The position numbers were made by a program, and so were the translations under genes. Below are positions 26,742 through 40,300 of a DNA stretch of 64,000 bases, piece after piece (position 1 is the first letter of the stretch; every line of letters starts with the position of its first letter). A model generated the notes under the pieces. That model made no database searches. It was not told the DNA's origin and worked only from the letters and a program-made list of their open reading frames with translations. The stretch is taken from NCBI RefSeq assembly GCF_020882245.1, contig NC_083597.1, forward strand, positions 74,316,152 through 74,380,151, given 5' to 3'. This stretch comes from Rhopalosiphum padi. Its lineage: Eukaryota; Arthropoda; Insecta; Hemiptera; Aphididae.

Positions 26742-26906
26742 GTATGCGTGTACACTCCGCCGTCCACTCGCCGCACCGTCAATGTCGGAATGCCATTCAT
26801 TCGCAGATCCGGCAAAACGAACGGCGGCGAGCGCGGGCAGACATCGTTGCAACTACCGCCGCGCCGAGTACCACCGCGAGCGCGCACACATAATATTATA
26901 TTCGTA

Positions 26907-26929
26907 TACACACACACACACACACACAA
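26907..26929 (+). repeat. (CA)n microsatellite
   Basis: About 11 CA dinucleotides within the CpG-rich island, followed by alternating GC/CA sequence of Z-DNA type. Confidence 0.85.
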
Positions 26930-27098
26930 GTGCCCGCGCGCGCACACACATGCGCGCGCGCAAGTTAACCGGCCTCTGTGGACGCACTCCACCGTCGCAT
27001 TCCACAGCATCCGGCGGACGGCTGTCGACGCCGCCGCAACCGCAACCACCGCTCTCCCCAAAGCATAAACGCCGCCGCCGCCGCGCGTCCCGCGACCG

Positions 27099-27121
27099 TG
27101 TCGTCGTCGTCGTCGTCGTCG
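27099..27121 (+). repeat. (GTC)n microsatellite
   Basis: Seven to eight TCG/GTC units, immediately followed by an AT run (27126-27147). Confidence 0.85.
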
Positions 27122-27525
27122 TGCGTATATATATATATATATATATGTATATACGTAATATACGCAGACCCGCGCGCGTACACATTATATACGCCATGCC
27201 GCCGTTGCGCGAATCGACCCGCGGAATACGCCCTACAGACGACTTCGTCTAGACGTCTTGTTATACGGATGCGACGACGACCTACACGAATAACGAAAAT
27301 AGATTATTAAAAGGTGTCTCATCTCTCTGTACGTATATCGTTTGCTGTATGAATATACGCTGTCCTAAACCACCGACGCTCGCGCGCGTATATACCTCCC
27401 ATACATCAGTGTACAAATTATTATTGTACATAACGATCTTCGGCGAGTACACTGTAATAATATATGATATGCGTTTACGATTTATTTTTAGGGGTGACAG
27501 CGCCGGATCGAGTATCAGAGCTGCC

Positions 27526-27560
27526 CTCTAATAACTCTAATCAATAAAGAGTTATAAGAG
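27526..27560. other. 13-bp inverted repeat hairpin
   Basis: CTCTAATAACTCT (27526-27538) and AGAGTTATAAGAG (27548-27560) pair at 12 of 13 positions around a 9-nt loop, at the right part of the CpG-rich island. Its function is unknown. It could be a regulatory palindrome or chance. Confidence 0.4.
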
Positions 27561-28699
27561 TAACAAAACAACACGATATATTTATTTCATATATACATAG
27601 GTACCTACTAGATATATGAATATGTGAGAGATGCCGCCCTGGGGAAAAAGTTCCTTTTCCACCTATGTGATCCGGCCTTGAGTGGAGTACGGTTAGGTTA
27701 AAGTAAAAAATACCTAGAACAATTTTTACTACCATTGCATCAAGAATAATGTTGTACTTTAAAACCTTCTCTCCCGCCCAAGAAATTCGTTTTCGGCTAT
27801 TGCCTTGATAATTTAGAAGTTATCAAATATATTACACTATACTATGTATAATGTATATTATAATGTTCTTATAATAAAGTAGAGAGATACATAATATAAT
27901 GTTGTGTGTAAATACGTATCGCAAACGTGCGCGCATCTACACCTGCAGTACACGTTATACCATTATATATCGCAATCTACCGACTACCGTTATGTTATAT
28001 TATTATTATGTACATAAATATAATACTATGCAGTAGTGCAGTACACTGATACTCTTAGCTCATTTACTTCTCGTTTCACGTACGAACGTATACTATGGTT
28101 ATATATTTTATTACACATATGCACATTATACTAGTATAATAAACTATATACTATATTATACTATGAAGATTACTAGTTTCCTACGTTTTTATTCGTACTG
28201 CACTAATAAGTAATAATTCAACCGCGATACAGAGTATTCGACATTCGGTATACCTGTCTACCTATACTGCAAACGAAACAAAACGAACTGCGGATGGACG
28301 TGCGTTTCCGTTATTTTATTAATGGAGAGGCAGCACCATAAATATAAATGATAATATTATATACTTTATAATATATCATATACAGCATTCCGTTAAATGT
28401 TAAAATCGAGCCGCACACTCACTAAAATGTCGCACCGCACCGCACCACATATTTAGTGTCATACACCATATATGTAGTGTACACGCTACAAACATGCATG
28501 CATGGTATATTTATTGTATAAATATAGATCTATACGAGCGTATAAACGCGCGCGCTCTCGATTACACATACCTATAGATACGTCATACGATCGTTATTTA
28601 CCGCGGAGAAAGAGGTACCTATATATGACGCGCGCATACCTACACAGTACACACACATACATACACACACATTGTTAAGTGTGTAAAAAATAATAAATT

Positions 28700-31600
28700 G
28701 TATCCGTCTGGTAAGTCGTACAAAGCAAATTTCTTCAGACAAGACGATAATCTGCGCGTGTATATACAACAAAACTATCTTAAAACGACTAAAATAAGTG
28801 TATATAGATAAAAAAAAATGAGCTCAACGTAATGATAATTATAATAACGTTCCTGTATTGTTTAGATGCGCGTTCACCTAATTATTTATTAGTTTGACAC
28901 GCCGATTATATTTAACTATTTTCATTAATTATGTATATCATGAAAAAGGTTGGAATATTTGTAAAATTAACATAAGAATTTGCGTATCTATACTATTACG
29001 ACCTATTTGGCAGTTTCTAATACTAAGGATATTTACTACATAGTAAAACTATAGTTTATAGTAACTAAACTTACTTAGTTTAACTTGGTGCGTAAATATT
29101 TGCATATTTATAATATAAATACTTATTATACTTAATAATAATATTAATCCATTTTATGCTTAGAATTTTAGCTACATTGCAAGCTTATAATATTTTTGAA
29201 CTTTAATTCCAAGCCATTACTATATTATAATTCAATGTTTTTTACAAGTAAATAATACTTGATTGATATGTAATACGCTAATAATATGACGTTATATAAT
29301 ACCTACACATAATAAGGTTCTGGTTCATGAAAAGACTGCAAATTTGCAAATATATAATGTGTTAATATCACGTCGTAAATTAAAATAAGCAAAGCTAAAT
29401 TTTGTTTACACTAAATGTGTAGGACAATCAATAGAAAATGGTATAATTTGAATTAGACGTGCGAGTTTTTTTAACTTATTGTAATGATAGTGCCGATAGT
29501 GTGGCAATTGCACATAGACTATACTGCAGTAGGTATATACAATCTACATATACGTTCACACTTAAACTATAACTATAGATAAAAGATCTATTTTTGGAAT
29601 TAGGGGCATCACAAACAATTTTGTTAGGGGCCCGCAAATTTTAGCGCCGGCTCTGAGTGTGTCAGGTATGTATGAAAGCATTTGCCATAAATAGTTCGTA
29701 TTAACAGCAAGTTTAATTATAAATATTCTTTTATGATTTACCATAATTATATAAACTATATGATTCCAAATATATTCAAAATTTGTGATTGACTGAATCC
29801 TTGTATATTTGACAGCAGTACGTTAACTACTTTTCATCCGTGACTCGTGAGTACATAACTGGACTATAGTTATACTTGGCACTTGCATAGGTACTACAGT
29901 TCACAGAGTATAATAATTCAATTCTATATTAGGACTACGTGTTCACCAAAGATGGTGTAGTACTGTAGTAAATATTAAAATGTGGAAAGGGTTTTTGTAT
30001 ACTATTTAAAATTTTATTATTTAAAATTATATTGTATAATCATAGAATTAATTTAATTTATCAATTTAAATTAATTTAATTCAATTTTTAATAAAGGTAG
30101 CTACTATATAAAGATAAGTTGGTATTTTTTAAGTATCATTCTTTATTACCATCGTGTGTATTAATTCTTATTATTTTTAATTGTATGAAAAGTATTTATA
30201 CTTCAGTAATATCACTATAATATCAGAGATCAATGTATGTTTTTGAATTCGTTACAAATAACTAATATAAGTTAAGTTTGCATATTATTATAACATATAT
30301 TAAAATAGGTGAATTTTTTAAATAATTACGTGTGTGAATTTAAGAAATGATAACAGCTAAATACTAATTGTATTATATCTTTCTTAAGTTTATCTTGTAT
30401 AATTGGTTGCCACCCCCAGACCATCGAACGGCGAATTCAAGTTTTTATTCTAATGTTTTCATTAGAATATACAATACGCATGATATTATTGATACTTTCA
30501 GAATTTAAATAAAATAGTTCGAAATATTTTCATAGTATTTCTAATTTCAAACATTTTGGAATACATTTACTGCACATATATAAACTACCATTACCATAAG
30601 TCCATAATACTGTATATACGAGTATTGTATACATTTGTATACTGAACCGTATTAAATATTTAGTTATTATTATCTATCTATTTATGTAAAATGTAAATCA
30701 TGTGGATAATTTATTGAGTAGTTGAACTGTTTTTAAACAATACATCGGACCTTCTTGGCTTTAATCATATATTAGTATATTACAGAGAAAAAGTGTTCCC
30801 TTAATTCTAAAATGTTAGCTAAGTTAAATTGATTTTGATGAAGAACACAATAGAACACAAATAACTAAACAATTGATTAAACAATGTCAATTCAATACAT
30901 TAATACATATGAGAATAAAATACTATATTTATTATTTAAACAGTGATTAACTCTACATCGTTAACCAGCTATTATAGTCATATATGTTTTTTAACTTTTC
31001 AAAATAATAACTTATAAAAATCATACCTATATGAATGCTGTAATTAATAAATTTAATACTTAAAAAAGTAGAATAGTCGTAAATAAGTGACTGCTCTGCT
31101 ATACAGTAGGTGTCGATAGTGTATGTTGTAATTTAGGAGTAATTCACTATACTAGTCTATAATCTATATCAATATGTTAAATTTGAATTCAACGATAAAT
31201 CATTATAATATACGAAAAATTGTTCTAAGCGAAGGTATGTTTGTCAGTTTTATCACTTTGTATATTTTATGATATATTTATATTGCTATTAAAATAATTT
31301 ATTTTATCATTATACCTAAAGAATACAGTATAGGTAAGTTCATTTTTTTTTTTTTTTGAAATCAATACATTAGGAAATATTCTACTAATTATAATGTGTT
31401 TAAAATACAATAATTAACGTTAAAATTTTTAAGTACCCATGAATAATTTTTTTTTAAATTACTACAAAATAATTAAAATATTTATTCTTTGTTTAAAATC
31501 TAATTTCATCGAAATTTAAACATAAAATATCCAAAAGAAATTATATCTTTTATAGATAATATATATATACATATTTGGTGGAAATTGTACGTAATTTTTT

Positions 31601-32010
31601 TTGTTACACTAAAAATTTTTCAAAAACTAAATTGATTTTTTCAAAAACTAGTTTTGCGTAAAAATTTCTGTTTTATTTTTTTATTTTTACAGATTATTTT
31701 TATTTTTAACCCACTAATAAGTATCAATTTGAGCCAATTTTTATTACTCGGGGTAAAGTATAAAATTAGCGCCCTCTCATAATTCAGCTCCTCTTTATTA
31801 TGTCATTGTTATTTGATAACTTGGTGCTCTCCGACCAAGACTTTCGGGTTTCTCGGTTAGTCGGTTTACTCCCTCTCCTAAATCTGGCCCTGAATATTAT
31901 TATATTTTAACAATCGTGATATTATATAGAGTTATAGCTAATCAGAAGATAATTAATTACCTATTATAATTTTATTGATAACATGTATGTTATCCTTAGA
32001 TCATATACTT
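28700..32010. other. AT-rich non-coding stretch with transposon scraps
   Basis: No host exon was recognised. Isolated transposon ends lie near 29,640-29,655 (minus-strand CAGAGCCGGCGCTA) and 31,880-31,892 (minus-strand CAGGGCCAGATTTAGG). Both resemble hAT termini but have no partner that I could find. Confidence 0.45.
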
Positions 32011-32014
32011 ACAG

Positions 32015-32565
32015 CATAGGCGTACGAAGCCTCTGGTTTCAGGGGCAGCAAGAGATTAATTCGGACCATTCTTCAAATTCATCATTAAAACCGGCCCATA
32101 GTTTTACTTTTTTTACTATTGGGTATAAAAATTAAAACTGTATTGGTTATTTGTTTTTTTGGATAAAAAGTTGTACAGTAAGGTACTAAGCCACTAAAGG
32201 TGTACTTTTTTCCACAAGCCTATAGTTAATATTTATTATTTATAATATGATAAAATAAACAAATATTAATAACAATATAAAATATATATTTAAAAATAAT
32301 AATAATTAAAGTAATAACAATTAGTAATTTTATGGTACATAATTAAAGTTGTAAATAAAACAATAAAACCTTTTATTAATATTCATAAACTTTTTATACA
32401 AACTTATTATACTAATCTATGCCTACAGTTATTAAAAAAAAAAATCATTTGTGGAAATATAATTTTACCTAGGCCCATTATTTAATATTTGCCGTCCCCA
32501 GTAGCCCCAAAGAAAGTTCAGAGTCAGCATATGCTGCCTCTGCTGCCCCTGTGCGCACGCCTATG
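32015..32565. mobile_element. hAT-type MITE, 551 bp, with 8-bp target-site duplication
   Basis: The left end is CATAGGCGTACGAAGC; the right end reverse-complemented is CATAGGCGTGCGCAC. Both ends also carry AGGGGCAGCA a short way in. The flanks are ACTTACAG (32007-32014) and ACTAACAG (32566-32573), 7 of 8 identical. The interior is AT-rich and non-coding, so the element depended on a transposase supplied elsewhere. Confidence 0.8.
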
Positions 32566-32569
32566 ACTA

Positions 32570-34675
32570 ACAGTGCGGCGTAACTGATCTTGGAAATTTT
32601 TTATTGGTGATGGTTTAATCACGCTTATAGCCTAATACCTTACGTTATTTTGTGGTGTATAACAATCTTTAAATATCCATTTAATGAGGGGGGCTAGATT
32701 GAGCTCCAGCTAGGCTACTGTATAATAAATTAATAACTAATAAGTATAAAATATTATACTAGTATATTATGATCTAAGATGTTATCAGTGTTGCATAACC
32801 ACATAGATTGGGGCGCATACGAAGTTGAAAAAAGTGGTCGGAAACGTATTTTTTTTTAAAACAAACATTATTTCCAATAGTATTTCTGGAAATGTAATTT
32901 ATCAGAATATAAAACAAACTATTTTCCAAGAAAATATAGCTTCCGGGAATGACGAATGTATCAGCTTTACAATCAAATTATGTGTTTATTTTAAATTATC
33001 GACGGAGCGCAATAAATGTATTACATTTACAATTAATTTTTTTCGTAAATTACCACCTTTTTGCGTAGTTAAAATTCTTCAAATTTCAATCCTACTTTTT
33101 TTAGTGGTTTTTAGTGGAAAATTGTAAATGTAATATAATATTCTTCATAAATAGTTCTTACTGGAACTAAAAAAATATGTATAAACATAAATATTGTTAA
33201 ATCCGTATTTTAACGGTGCTACTTATTTTATTATACTAATGTTTATCATAAATATTCGTGGGGACTTAAAACTTTTGCGTACATTATATTATCATGAATT
33301 TTACTATAGTACTATACAAAATGATATTTTTGATTTCTTTTAAGATATTATCTATTTATACTATTTCTTTCACAGCATTTACAGAAAGATATTATTAAAT
33401 TTTAATTTACTGTTGATATAATATTATAATATGGTATAAATATAAATTATTATAAAAATTAAATACTAAAAATTTAATAAATGCAATATTTTCGGAAAAA
33501 AATCAATAAAATAAATTACTTTAATAGTTTAATAGCTTTATCAGAAAAATATTTCATGAATATACTTTATGATATTAGCTGACAGATCGTCTCCGTTCAA
33601 AATCGTTTTTCTTATATAATTATATATTATTGAATTCATATTTAAGTATTTAACACACCCATAACAGTGATCCTCTCAACACACTGCAGAGTGATACTTG
33701 CCTACACCTTTTTCATTATGGTTTCTCACAATGTATAAATGTAAGTAGTAGTAGTATAAAGTTTCTTGTAAAGTTTTCTTATAAAAATTAAAAATACCAA
33801 AAATCCATGACCACATATATTTTGTTTTATAAGAGTATAAAGTTCAATTTTTCACAAACTATGTCATAAACTCATAATCACGAAAATATATGAATTACTT
33901 TGTAGTTAAAAATTTTAATCCAAGACTTAAAAATGTAATTTAAGATCTCAATAAGTTTTTTTAAAGAACGACATTAATTCTTCATACTTACCTAAAATAA
34001 TAATTTCTTCTCAAAAAATATCTTATTTTATTGTTATTCGAAAAAAAGGTTACCTAATCGTTAAAACTTGAAACACTCCATTCCTATGTAAATTCTTATT
34101 TTCTCTACACAATAAAATTATAAAAAATATATTTTACTAATACATTTTAATCTATTTATTCCATGAACGTACATCGTTCTATGGTATTGACGTATAAATA
34201 GATAAACACAACAGCTATTATTTTAATAATATTATAAAAAAATAAAAATTATTACTGTATTATATATATTATATATTATACATTGTGATTGCCGATTGGT
34301 TTTTGGCGAAAATTATTTCAACCTAGGTTTCGGCTACATTATTATATTATCCACATTAATTTTGAGTTCTCTTCTTTTTTTTTTAACTGTTAACTTATAT
34401 ATTTTTTTCTATTAATTGTACCACAACTCATTGTCATTAGACTTCAGTCCGTTATAAAATGTTAAATAAAAAAAAAAATATATATTAAGTTCCATCTATT
34501 ACTAAAAAACTCAATAAATATTAACAAAAAGAGATTGAAAAATGATTCGTTATTAGCAATACCTTTAAATTTCGGTTAAGATTCAGTCACAATTATTCAT
34601 AAACCATTTGTCTTGTATAACTATAATTCAGAAATAAGTAGATAAATACTATTAATGTAATAGATTAAATATAGG
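32570..34675. other. AT-rich non-coding stretch
   Basis: One plus-strand frame of 100 codons (32825-33127) occurs here. It is AT-driven (Ile/Phe/Asn/Lys-rich) without a domain, so I do not call a gene. No RNA gene or paired transposon ends were seen. Confidence 0.5.
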
Positions 34676-34679
34676 TATA

Positions 34680-34740
34680 CAGTGGCGTAGCCATGTGGGG
34701 CATGTGGGCCGGGGGGGAGGGGTGCCCCATCGGCCGTATC
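34680..34740 (+). mobile_element. Solitary hAT-like terminus (CAGTGGCGTAGCC)
   Basis: CAGTGGCGTAGCCATG is a typical hAT terminal sequence and is followed by a G-rich subterminal stretch (GGGCCGGGGGGGAGGGG). A similar inverted end (GGCTATGCCACTG) ends at 35491, but the flanks (TAGGTATA and TCCCCCCT) do not match and another MITE lies between. It is therefore listed as an unpaired end. Confidence 0.4.
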
Positions 34741-35372
34741 AACTTAATATACCTACAAAAATAAACTGTTATATAAATGAACTACCTAGGTAGTATATTG
34801 AAAATTTTTTTGTAATTTATTATCTACATGTATAACGTATTTTATAATTTTATTCAAAAGTATAAAAGTTGTGTAATAATTTCAGATTACCTACATTTTA
34901 TCAACAATATTTAGATGAAATATATCTATTTCCTGTTGACTATTGATGTTTTTTATATTATAATTTAATTTGTTTATCAGCGTATTCAATACAGATTTAT
35001 GTAATCATATCTATAGGTACATCATAATTAGGTAATCATGTACCTAATTATACCTATATTCATATTAAAGTATCTACCTTATTGTAGTTAGATGCGTACT
35101 GCAGCTTAGGTATAATTCCACACTCGTACTCTATTTCTGTGGATGAATTTTTAATTTATAATTTTTATTTTATCCGTGATATCAGATATTGGATTGTAAT
35201 AAGAAATAAACCTAATTTTATGTAAGTAATAATATTTTTTATTGATTAATATAATGACTAACGACTCAAAGTTATAATTATATAATGTATATTATGTACC
35301 CACCTAGGTAGGTAACATTACTCATCTTATTAGTTACCTATTAATTTAATAGGTATCTATATAATATATCTG

Positions 35373-35529
35373 CATTGGCGTAGCAAGAGTGTGGCAGGGG
35401 GCAAGTGCCCTCCCCTTGCATTTTTAACTAAATTATATTTCTTACACTTTATAAATTGAGTTTTAATCATTTAAAATTGGCTATGCCACTGTCCCCCCTT
35501 GGTTGAAATTCTAGCTAGATACGCCCATG
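35373..35529. mobile_element. hAT-type MITE, 157 bp, perfect 8-bp target-site duplication
   Basis: The ends are CATTGGCGTAGC and, reverse-complemented, CATGGGCGTATC (10 of 12). They are flanked on both sides by TATATCTG (35365-35372 and 35530-35537), an exact 8-bp duplication as made by hAT transposases. The interior has G-rich and C-rich stretches and no open frame. Confidence 0.85.
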
Positions 35530-35539
35530 TATATCTGCA

Positions 35540-37095
35540 TGTATGACTGCATGTATATGTTGTCACACTGCATAGTTTTAATATTATTTTTTATTTTACT
35601 TATTGTATAAATATAAAGTATATTAATATTATAAATTGTAGGGTTTTATTTTTTAAATTAAAATATTAACAATTTTAAACAGTCATTTACGTTTTATAAC
35701 CAATAAGGCAATAAATATTTTTATTTTTTTTGGTTTTCACTATATTATGTGTATTCATTTATTAAATTAATAAAACATTTAAGAAAGCATTTAGTACACG
35801 TATTCCCATTTTACTAACATAACTTATTGAATTTTACGTTAGAATAAGTATAGAATTAGGTATCGATTTTACTCTGTTATTTAATATTAGAGTAACGACC
35901 TATTATAAAATGTATAAGTGAAAATATTATCTAGAATGCCTCATGTGGGGTTTTTATTTAATTTTAATTTAGAAGCATCGTGTCATGTTGAAAATTTTAA
36001 AATTATAAATTTTGTGACGTACTCTTAATTTATCAGTCTGTTTACGTTACAGAAGCAGATTTAAGGGGAGATGGGGTACAGTTAGGTATGTTGTAGAATG
36101 TAGAACTTAATTAGGATAAAGATTTAAAATAATAAGTTTTAAAACAAATTTATAGATTTTTTTATAGATTATTGTTTATTATTTGTTATATAATGTGTTA
36201 TGTAAATGTTTACTAATTATATAGAAGTAGGTATTGTATTAGCATTTGATTTTTGATTTATTTAACCATATCGTACAGAAATGCATTAGTAATGTTTTTA
36301 AATTTTAGTACATATTAAAAATTAATTTAAATAAGTTGTTTATGTCGTATGCTGTGATACTGTATAAAAATTATTATTTTCTATACGACTGCTTTAAAAC
36401 ATGCATTTTTGTAGGAAATATTATAGACATATAATAAGTACTGTATATTAGTATATTATTAATTATTTTATCACTAATATTAGTTACTAACACAAACAAT
36501 TTTTCTAATATTTATAATAACTTATATAACTTCTAAGTGTGAAATAACTACTAGTATTATAATAAATATTAGTAAATTTAAAATTATTATAATTGAACTG
36601 TTATCAGTTTATTTTATCATAATCCAAAAAAGCATAGATCTATTATAATTAATATTAATTATATATTTATTCACTTTAAAAAAGTACCAGAATAATTATA
36701 ACAATAATAAATAGGTAAAATCTTTAGTTTTGTTTAAGTAACTGAGTTTTCTAGCATAAAAAATAATTGAATAATGTTATGTAACTAGTAACACTTATAT
36801 AAGTATTAAGAACACATAATTCATTTATTTATAAGTTATGCCTATGTTTCTAAATATATTTAAAAATGAATTATATTAATAACATACTATGCCAATATGG
36901 TTTATAAACATTTAATGTATTAATTCAATTAATAGTTTAAAACAAATCAAAATGAAGGATAAACATTTGCAACAAATTATAACATTTTATTCTTGGTTGT
37001 TGAAAAATATATATATTACCAATATTAATAGACACAGCATGAAATAATTATTTACAGGTAATAAACAAAATAAAATAATAACAATAGATTCATGT
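35540..37095. other. AT-rich spacer downstream of SdhA
   Basis: No coding or RNA signal was seen. A short CAGAAGCAGATTTAAGGGG near 36,050 resembles a mutated hAT terminus without a partner. Confidence 0.45.
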
Positions 37096-37097
37096 AA

Positions 37098-37103
37098 TTT
37101 ATT
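37098..37103 (-). terminator. Candidate poly(A) signal AATAAA for SdhA
   Basis: This is the first canonical AATAAA I see on the minus strand downstream of the SdhA stop codon, about 220 nt after it. It is a reasonable 3' end for the mRNA, but the cleavage site is not determined. Confidence 0.45.
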
Positions 37104-37321
37104 TTTACTATAATATTAACTATTAATACTTCCTTTGAATTTTGCTCGTAAAACAACTTGTATTAATAAATCAGTATGATAGTATTTACTGATATACCTT
37201 ATTTAAGGTTTTTTTTCATACATATTTTTAAATGCAAACAAGATTTGAGCTGTTATGTGATTTGATTGAGTGGGCAGACTAGAGTTACGAGCAGTAGTTG
37301 ATTAGTGGTAATGGGTGAATC

Positions 37322-40300
37322 TTAATAAGATCTAATCATTGGTGGCACCGATTTCACTTCTTTATCATCCAAAGTATGATCAATCACAGGTCTATAAGTT
37401 AATTTTATCTAAAAAAAAAAAATTATTATTATTAAATAAACAATTAAAAAAAAAAAATTTAGTTTTACAAACCTCTCCAGAGTCTGGATTGATGTGTGCA
37501 AGTGTATGCTTTCTCCAGTGTTTTTCAATAGGTACTTCGGTTTGTCCTTCTAATGGTTTTTTGTAATCAAATTCATCAACACGATCCTAAGGAAAAAATT
37601 AATTTGAAATATAGGAAATATAATAGTAATAATAATAATATCATACTTTGAAATCATCTCGTGCATGTGCCCCTCTGGACTCTTTACGTTCAGCAGCAGA
37701 AACAATTGTTTGCTGTGCGGTTATCATTAAATTTTGTAATTCTAATGATTCCACTAAATCAGAATTCCAAACCATTGATCGATCATTTATCTATATAAAA
37801 AGTATAATTTTTTTTATTTTGATAATGATATAAAAACTTGATCAATGGGTATATCTATTTATTTTGGATGACACAGTTTAAACATTTTACTATGAGACAT
37901 TACAGTATTGGTAAAGATATATGGTTGATGATTATGTAATTCATAATCATAAAACTAAGAGTTCCAGTTCCCATAGATTTTTCATTGAAATTATATCCCT
38001 AAGTTTACAATGTTATATTTTTATCATATTAGACCACCAATCTTAGAAATTCTAGTATAAAATAAGTTTTTTAACATACATTTCTTACATAGTTAGCTAA
38101 TTTTGGGTACTGAGGATATTTCTCATCCAATTATGTCCCTTCACAATCATCACTTTGACCATAACATAAATTAATAATATATTATTATTTATGTTTTAAA
38201 AAAGCCATTGAATAAGTTAAAAATGTACTAATGGTTTTCTACTTTTTAAAAGAATTTGAAAATAAATGTTTGTTCACTGATTATATGCAGCTTTATCTTA
38301 GTTGGTAAAATTATACAACAAAAATGTTTTGATCATTTTATAATAAATTTGGCTGATAAACAAAATTTAAAACTGTAAACATATGAATACAATATAGTAA
38401 TTAACCATTTCTAGTTTTGTGTTATGGTTAGTATAATAAATTATTACTTCTACCCTTTTAAAAAATTTTAACATTTAAATATTAATTTAAGTTATTTATT
38501 GAACATTTAACAATTATAATAAAATTGACTATCAAAAACCACTCTGAATTCTATTTTTGAATATGTAAAGATCTATATAAGCATACTTTTACTTTAAATA
38601 TCTTTCAAATGAGGTAAAACTATTTATATTATATTATAGGTGATAATTAGGGCAAGTGTATAATTTTTACATATTAAAAAAAGGAACGGATGATAATACT
38701 TTTGTGAACTGTGTGAACTCATAAAATTCTTTGGTATGTCACTGATTATAATAAAAATGTATCTTATTGGGATATATTAATATTATTAAACTATTTAAAC
38801 TTATTTAAATTTTAAAGTAAAGTAAAATTGTATTGACAAATAATCATACCTTAATATCCTTAAGCTTTGAATATATGGATTGCATTTTTGTGCGGCCTTC
38901 ATCAAGTGTAGATCCAGTTCTAAAAACAGCTGCATAAAGTTGCATAGTTTTTTGCATATCTAAACGTAAGTCTGCTGTAGGAATTGTTCCATTTTTATAA
39001 CGTAATTTATCAATGTTGGAAATGGATTCTTCGCCAGCATTCTATAATACAAATGTATTAATTATTGTATTTGTTTAAATAATATATCTTAAATTAAATA
39101 TTATTAAGACTTTACATCACTAATTTGCGGTATTTTATCTCCAGGTTTGTTACATTTAGCAATATCTAAAGCACATGAACGTCCAAATACCACTAACTCG
39201 AGTAATGAATTAGCACCAAGACGATTAGCTCCATGAACAGATGTACATGCAGCTTCTCCGCAAGCATACAATCCAGGTACTACTTTATCTTCTCCATTTT
39301 CAGGATTGATTACCTATATTAAATAATTAAAAATTAATAAATTGTATGACATAATTAAAGATTAAAATAACTAAATACTATAAATAAAAATATTAATCTT
39401 CTAAATTACTAAATTATTCCCATTAACAAATAGGGTCCACAATAGCTATTTTAGTATTGGAACTCAAAATGTTTTTATAACCTTACTAAATATAAATAAC
39501 TTAAAATAAATAATTATATTATGATATCAGTACTCAGCGCATTAATGGTTTTCTCTCTCACTGCTCTACAGACAACATATTAAATGTGCTTTCGGGAAAT
39601 CCTATTTTGTCTTGTTAGCTTTAATATTAGAGTGAATTGATTTATTATCAAATTTTAAGGTAAGAAATATTCTTATTAAAATTATTCTGAATATAAAATA
39701 ATAGTCTACCTTAGACAATATTTTTAACTCTTTAGTTTGAAAATAGGTAAATTTACTGTAATGTAATGCTAACAATATTACTTTAAATTTTTAGCATTTA
39801 TTTACTAACCTGTCCTCTGTAGTTTGTTGGTATTCCACCCATGTTATAATGAACAGTTGGCAACACAGGTATAGGCTCTTTAGTAACATCAACTCCAGCA
39901 AATATCATGGCGGTTTCTGAAATACCGGGTAATCTAGCATGAAGTTGTTCAGCCGGCAAATGATACAGTTGAAGATAAACATGATCTTTTTCTGGACCAC
40001 ATCCTCTAAAAAATATTTTCTTGATTAGTTAACAATTAGATTCAGCCTTTTTTCTCAGTATTAATAATATTGAAAATTAAATTACCCTAGTCTTCCCCCA
40101 ATAAGCAATCAAATAGCACAATACATATTTATAAATTATTGTAGGAATTTGTATTATTTTATTTTATTTTTTAAAAGGAATTAAGTTTTATCCATATTTG
40201 TTTCATTATTTTGAATGGTTTTTGAATAATTGGGATTTTAAAAGTATCAGTGCATATAATTTTTTCAAGTTCATTTTTCTTATTTATAGTTTTTTAGCCA

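Larger units (their letters stand above)
26400..28700. promoter_or_regulatory. Second CpG-rich island with microsatellites, no gene attached
   Basis: This 2.3-kb block is CpG- and GC-rich and isolated in AT-rich DNA. It carries a TTA run (26711-26740), a CA run (26907-26929), GCC (27071-27083), GTC (27099-27121) and AT (27126-27147). Up to five overlapping frames on both strands stay open for 100-170 codons between 26.57 and 27.31 kb, but their translations are Arg/Thr/Ser-rich low complexity with no motif. It resembles the CpG-rich block upstream of chico, so a promoter is the best guess: a distal chico promoter, a long non-coding RNA, or a gene whose exons I could not see. Confidence 0.45.

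Noticed and set aside
26574..27310. Several overlapping open frames of 100-170 codons on both strands in the CpG-rich island
   Set aside because: Up to five frames are open at once because GC-rich low-complexity repeats lack stops. The translations are Arg/Ser/Thr homopolymer-rich with no domain.
32825..33127. 100-codon plus-strand frame
   Set aside because: AT-driven composition, no motif, no splice or poly(A) context; a chance frame or repeat.
34680..35491. CAGTGGCGTAGCC...GGCTATGCCACTG as one 812-bp element
   Set aside because: The ends resemble each other, but the flanking 8-mers differ and the right end lies inside the well-defined 35373-35529 MITE.
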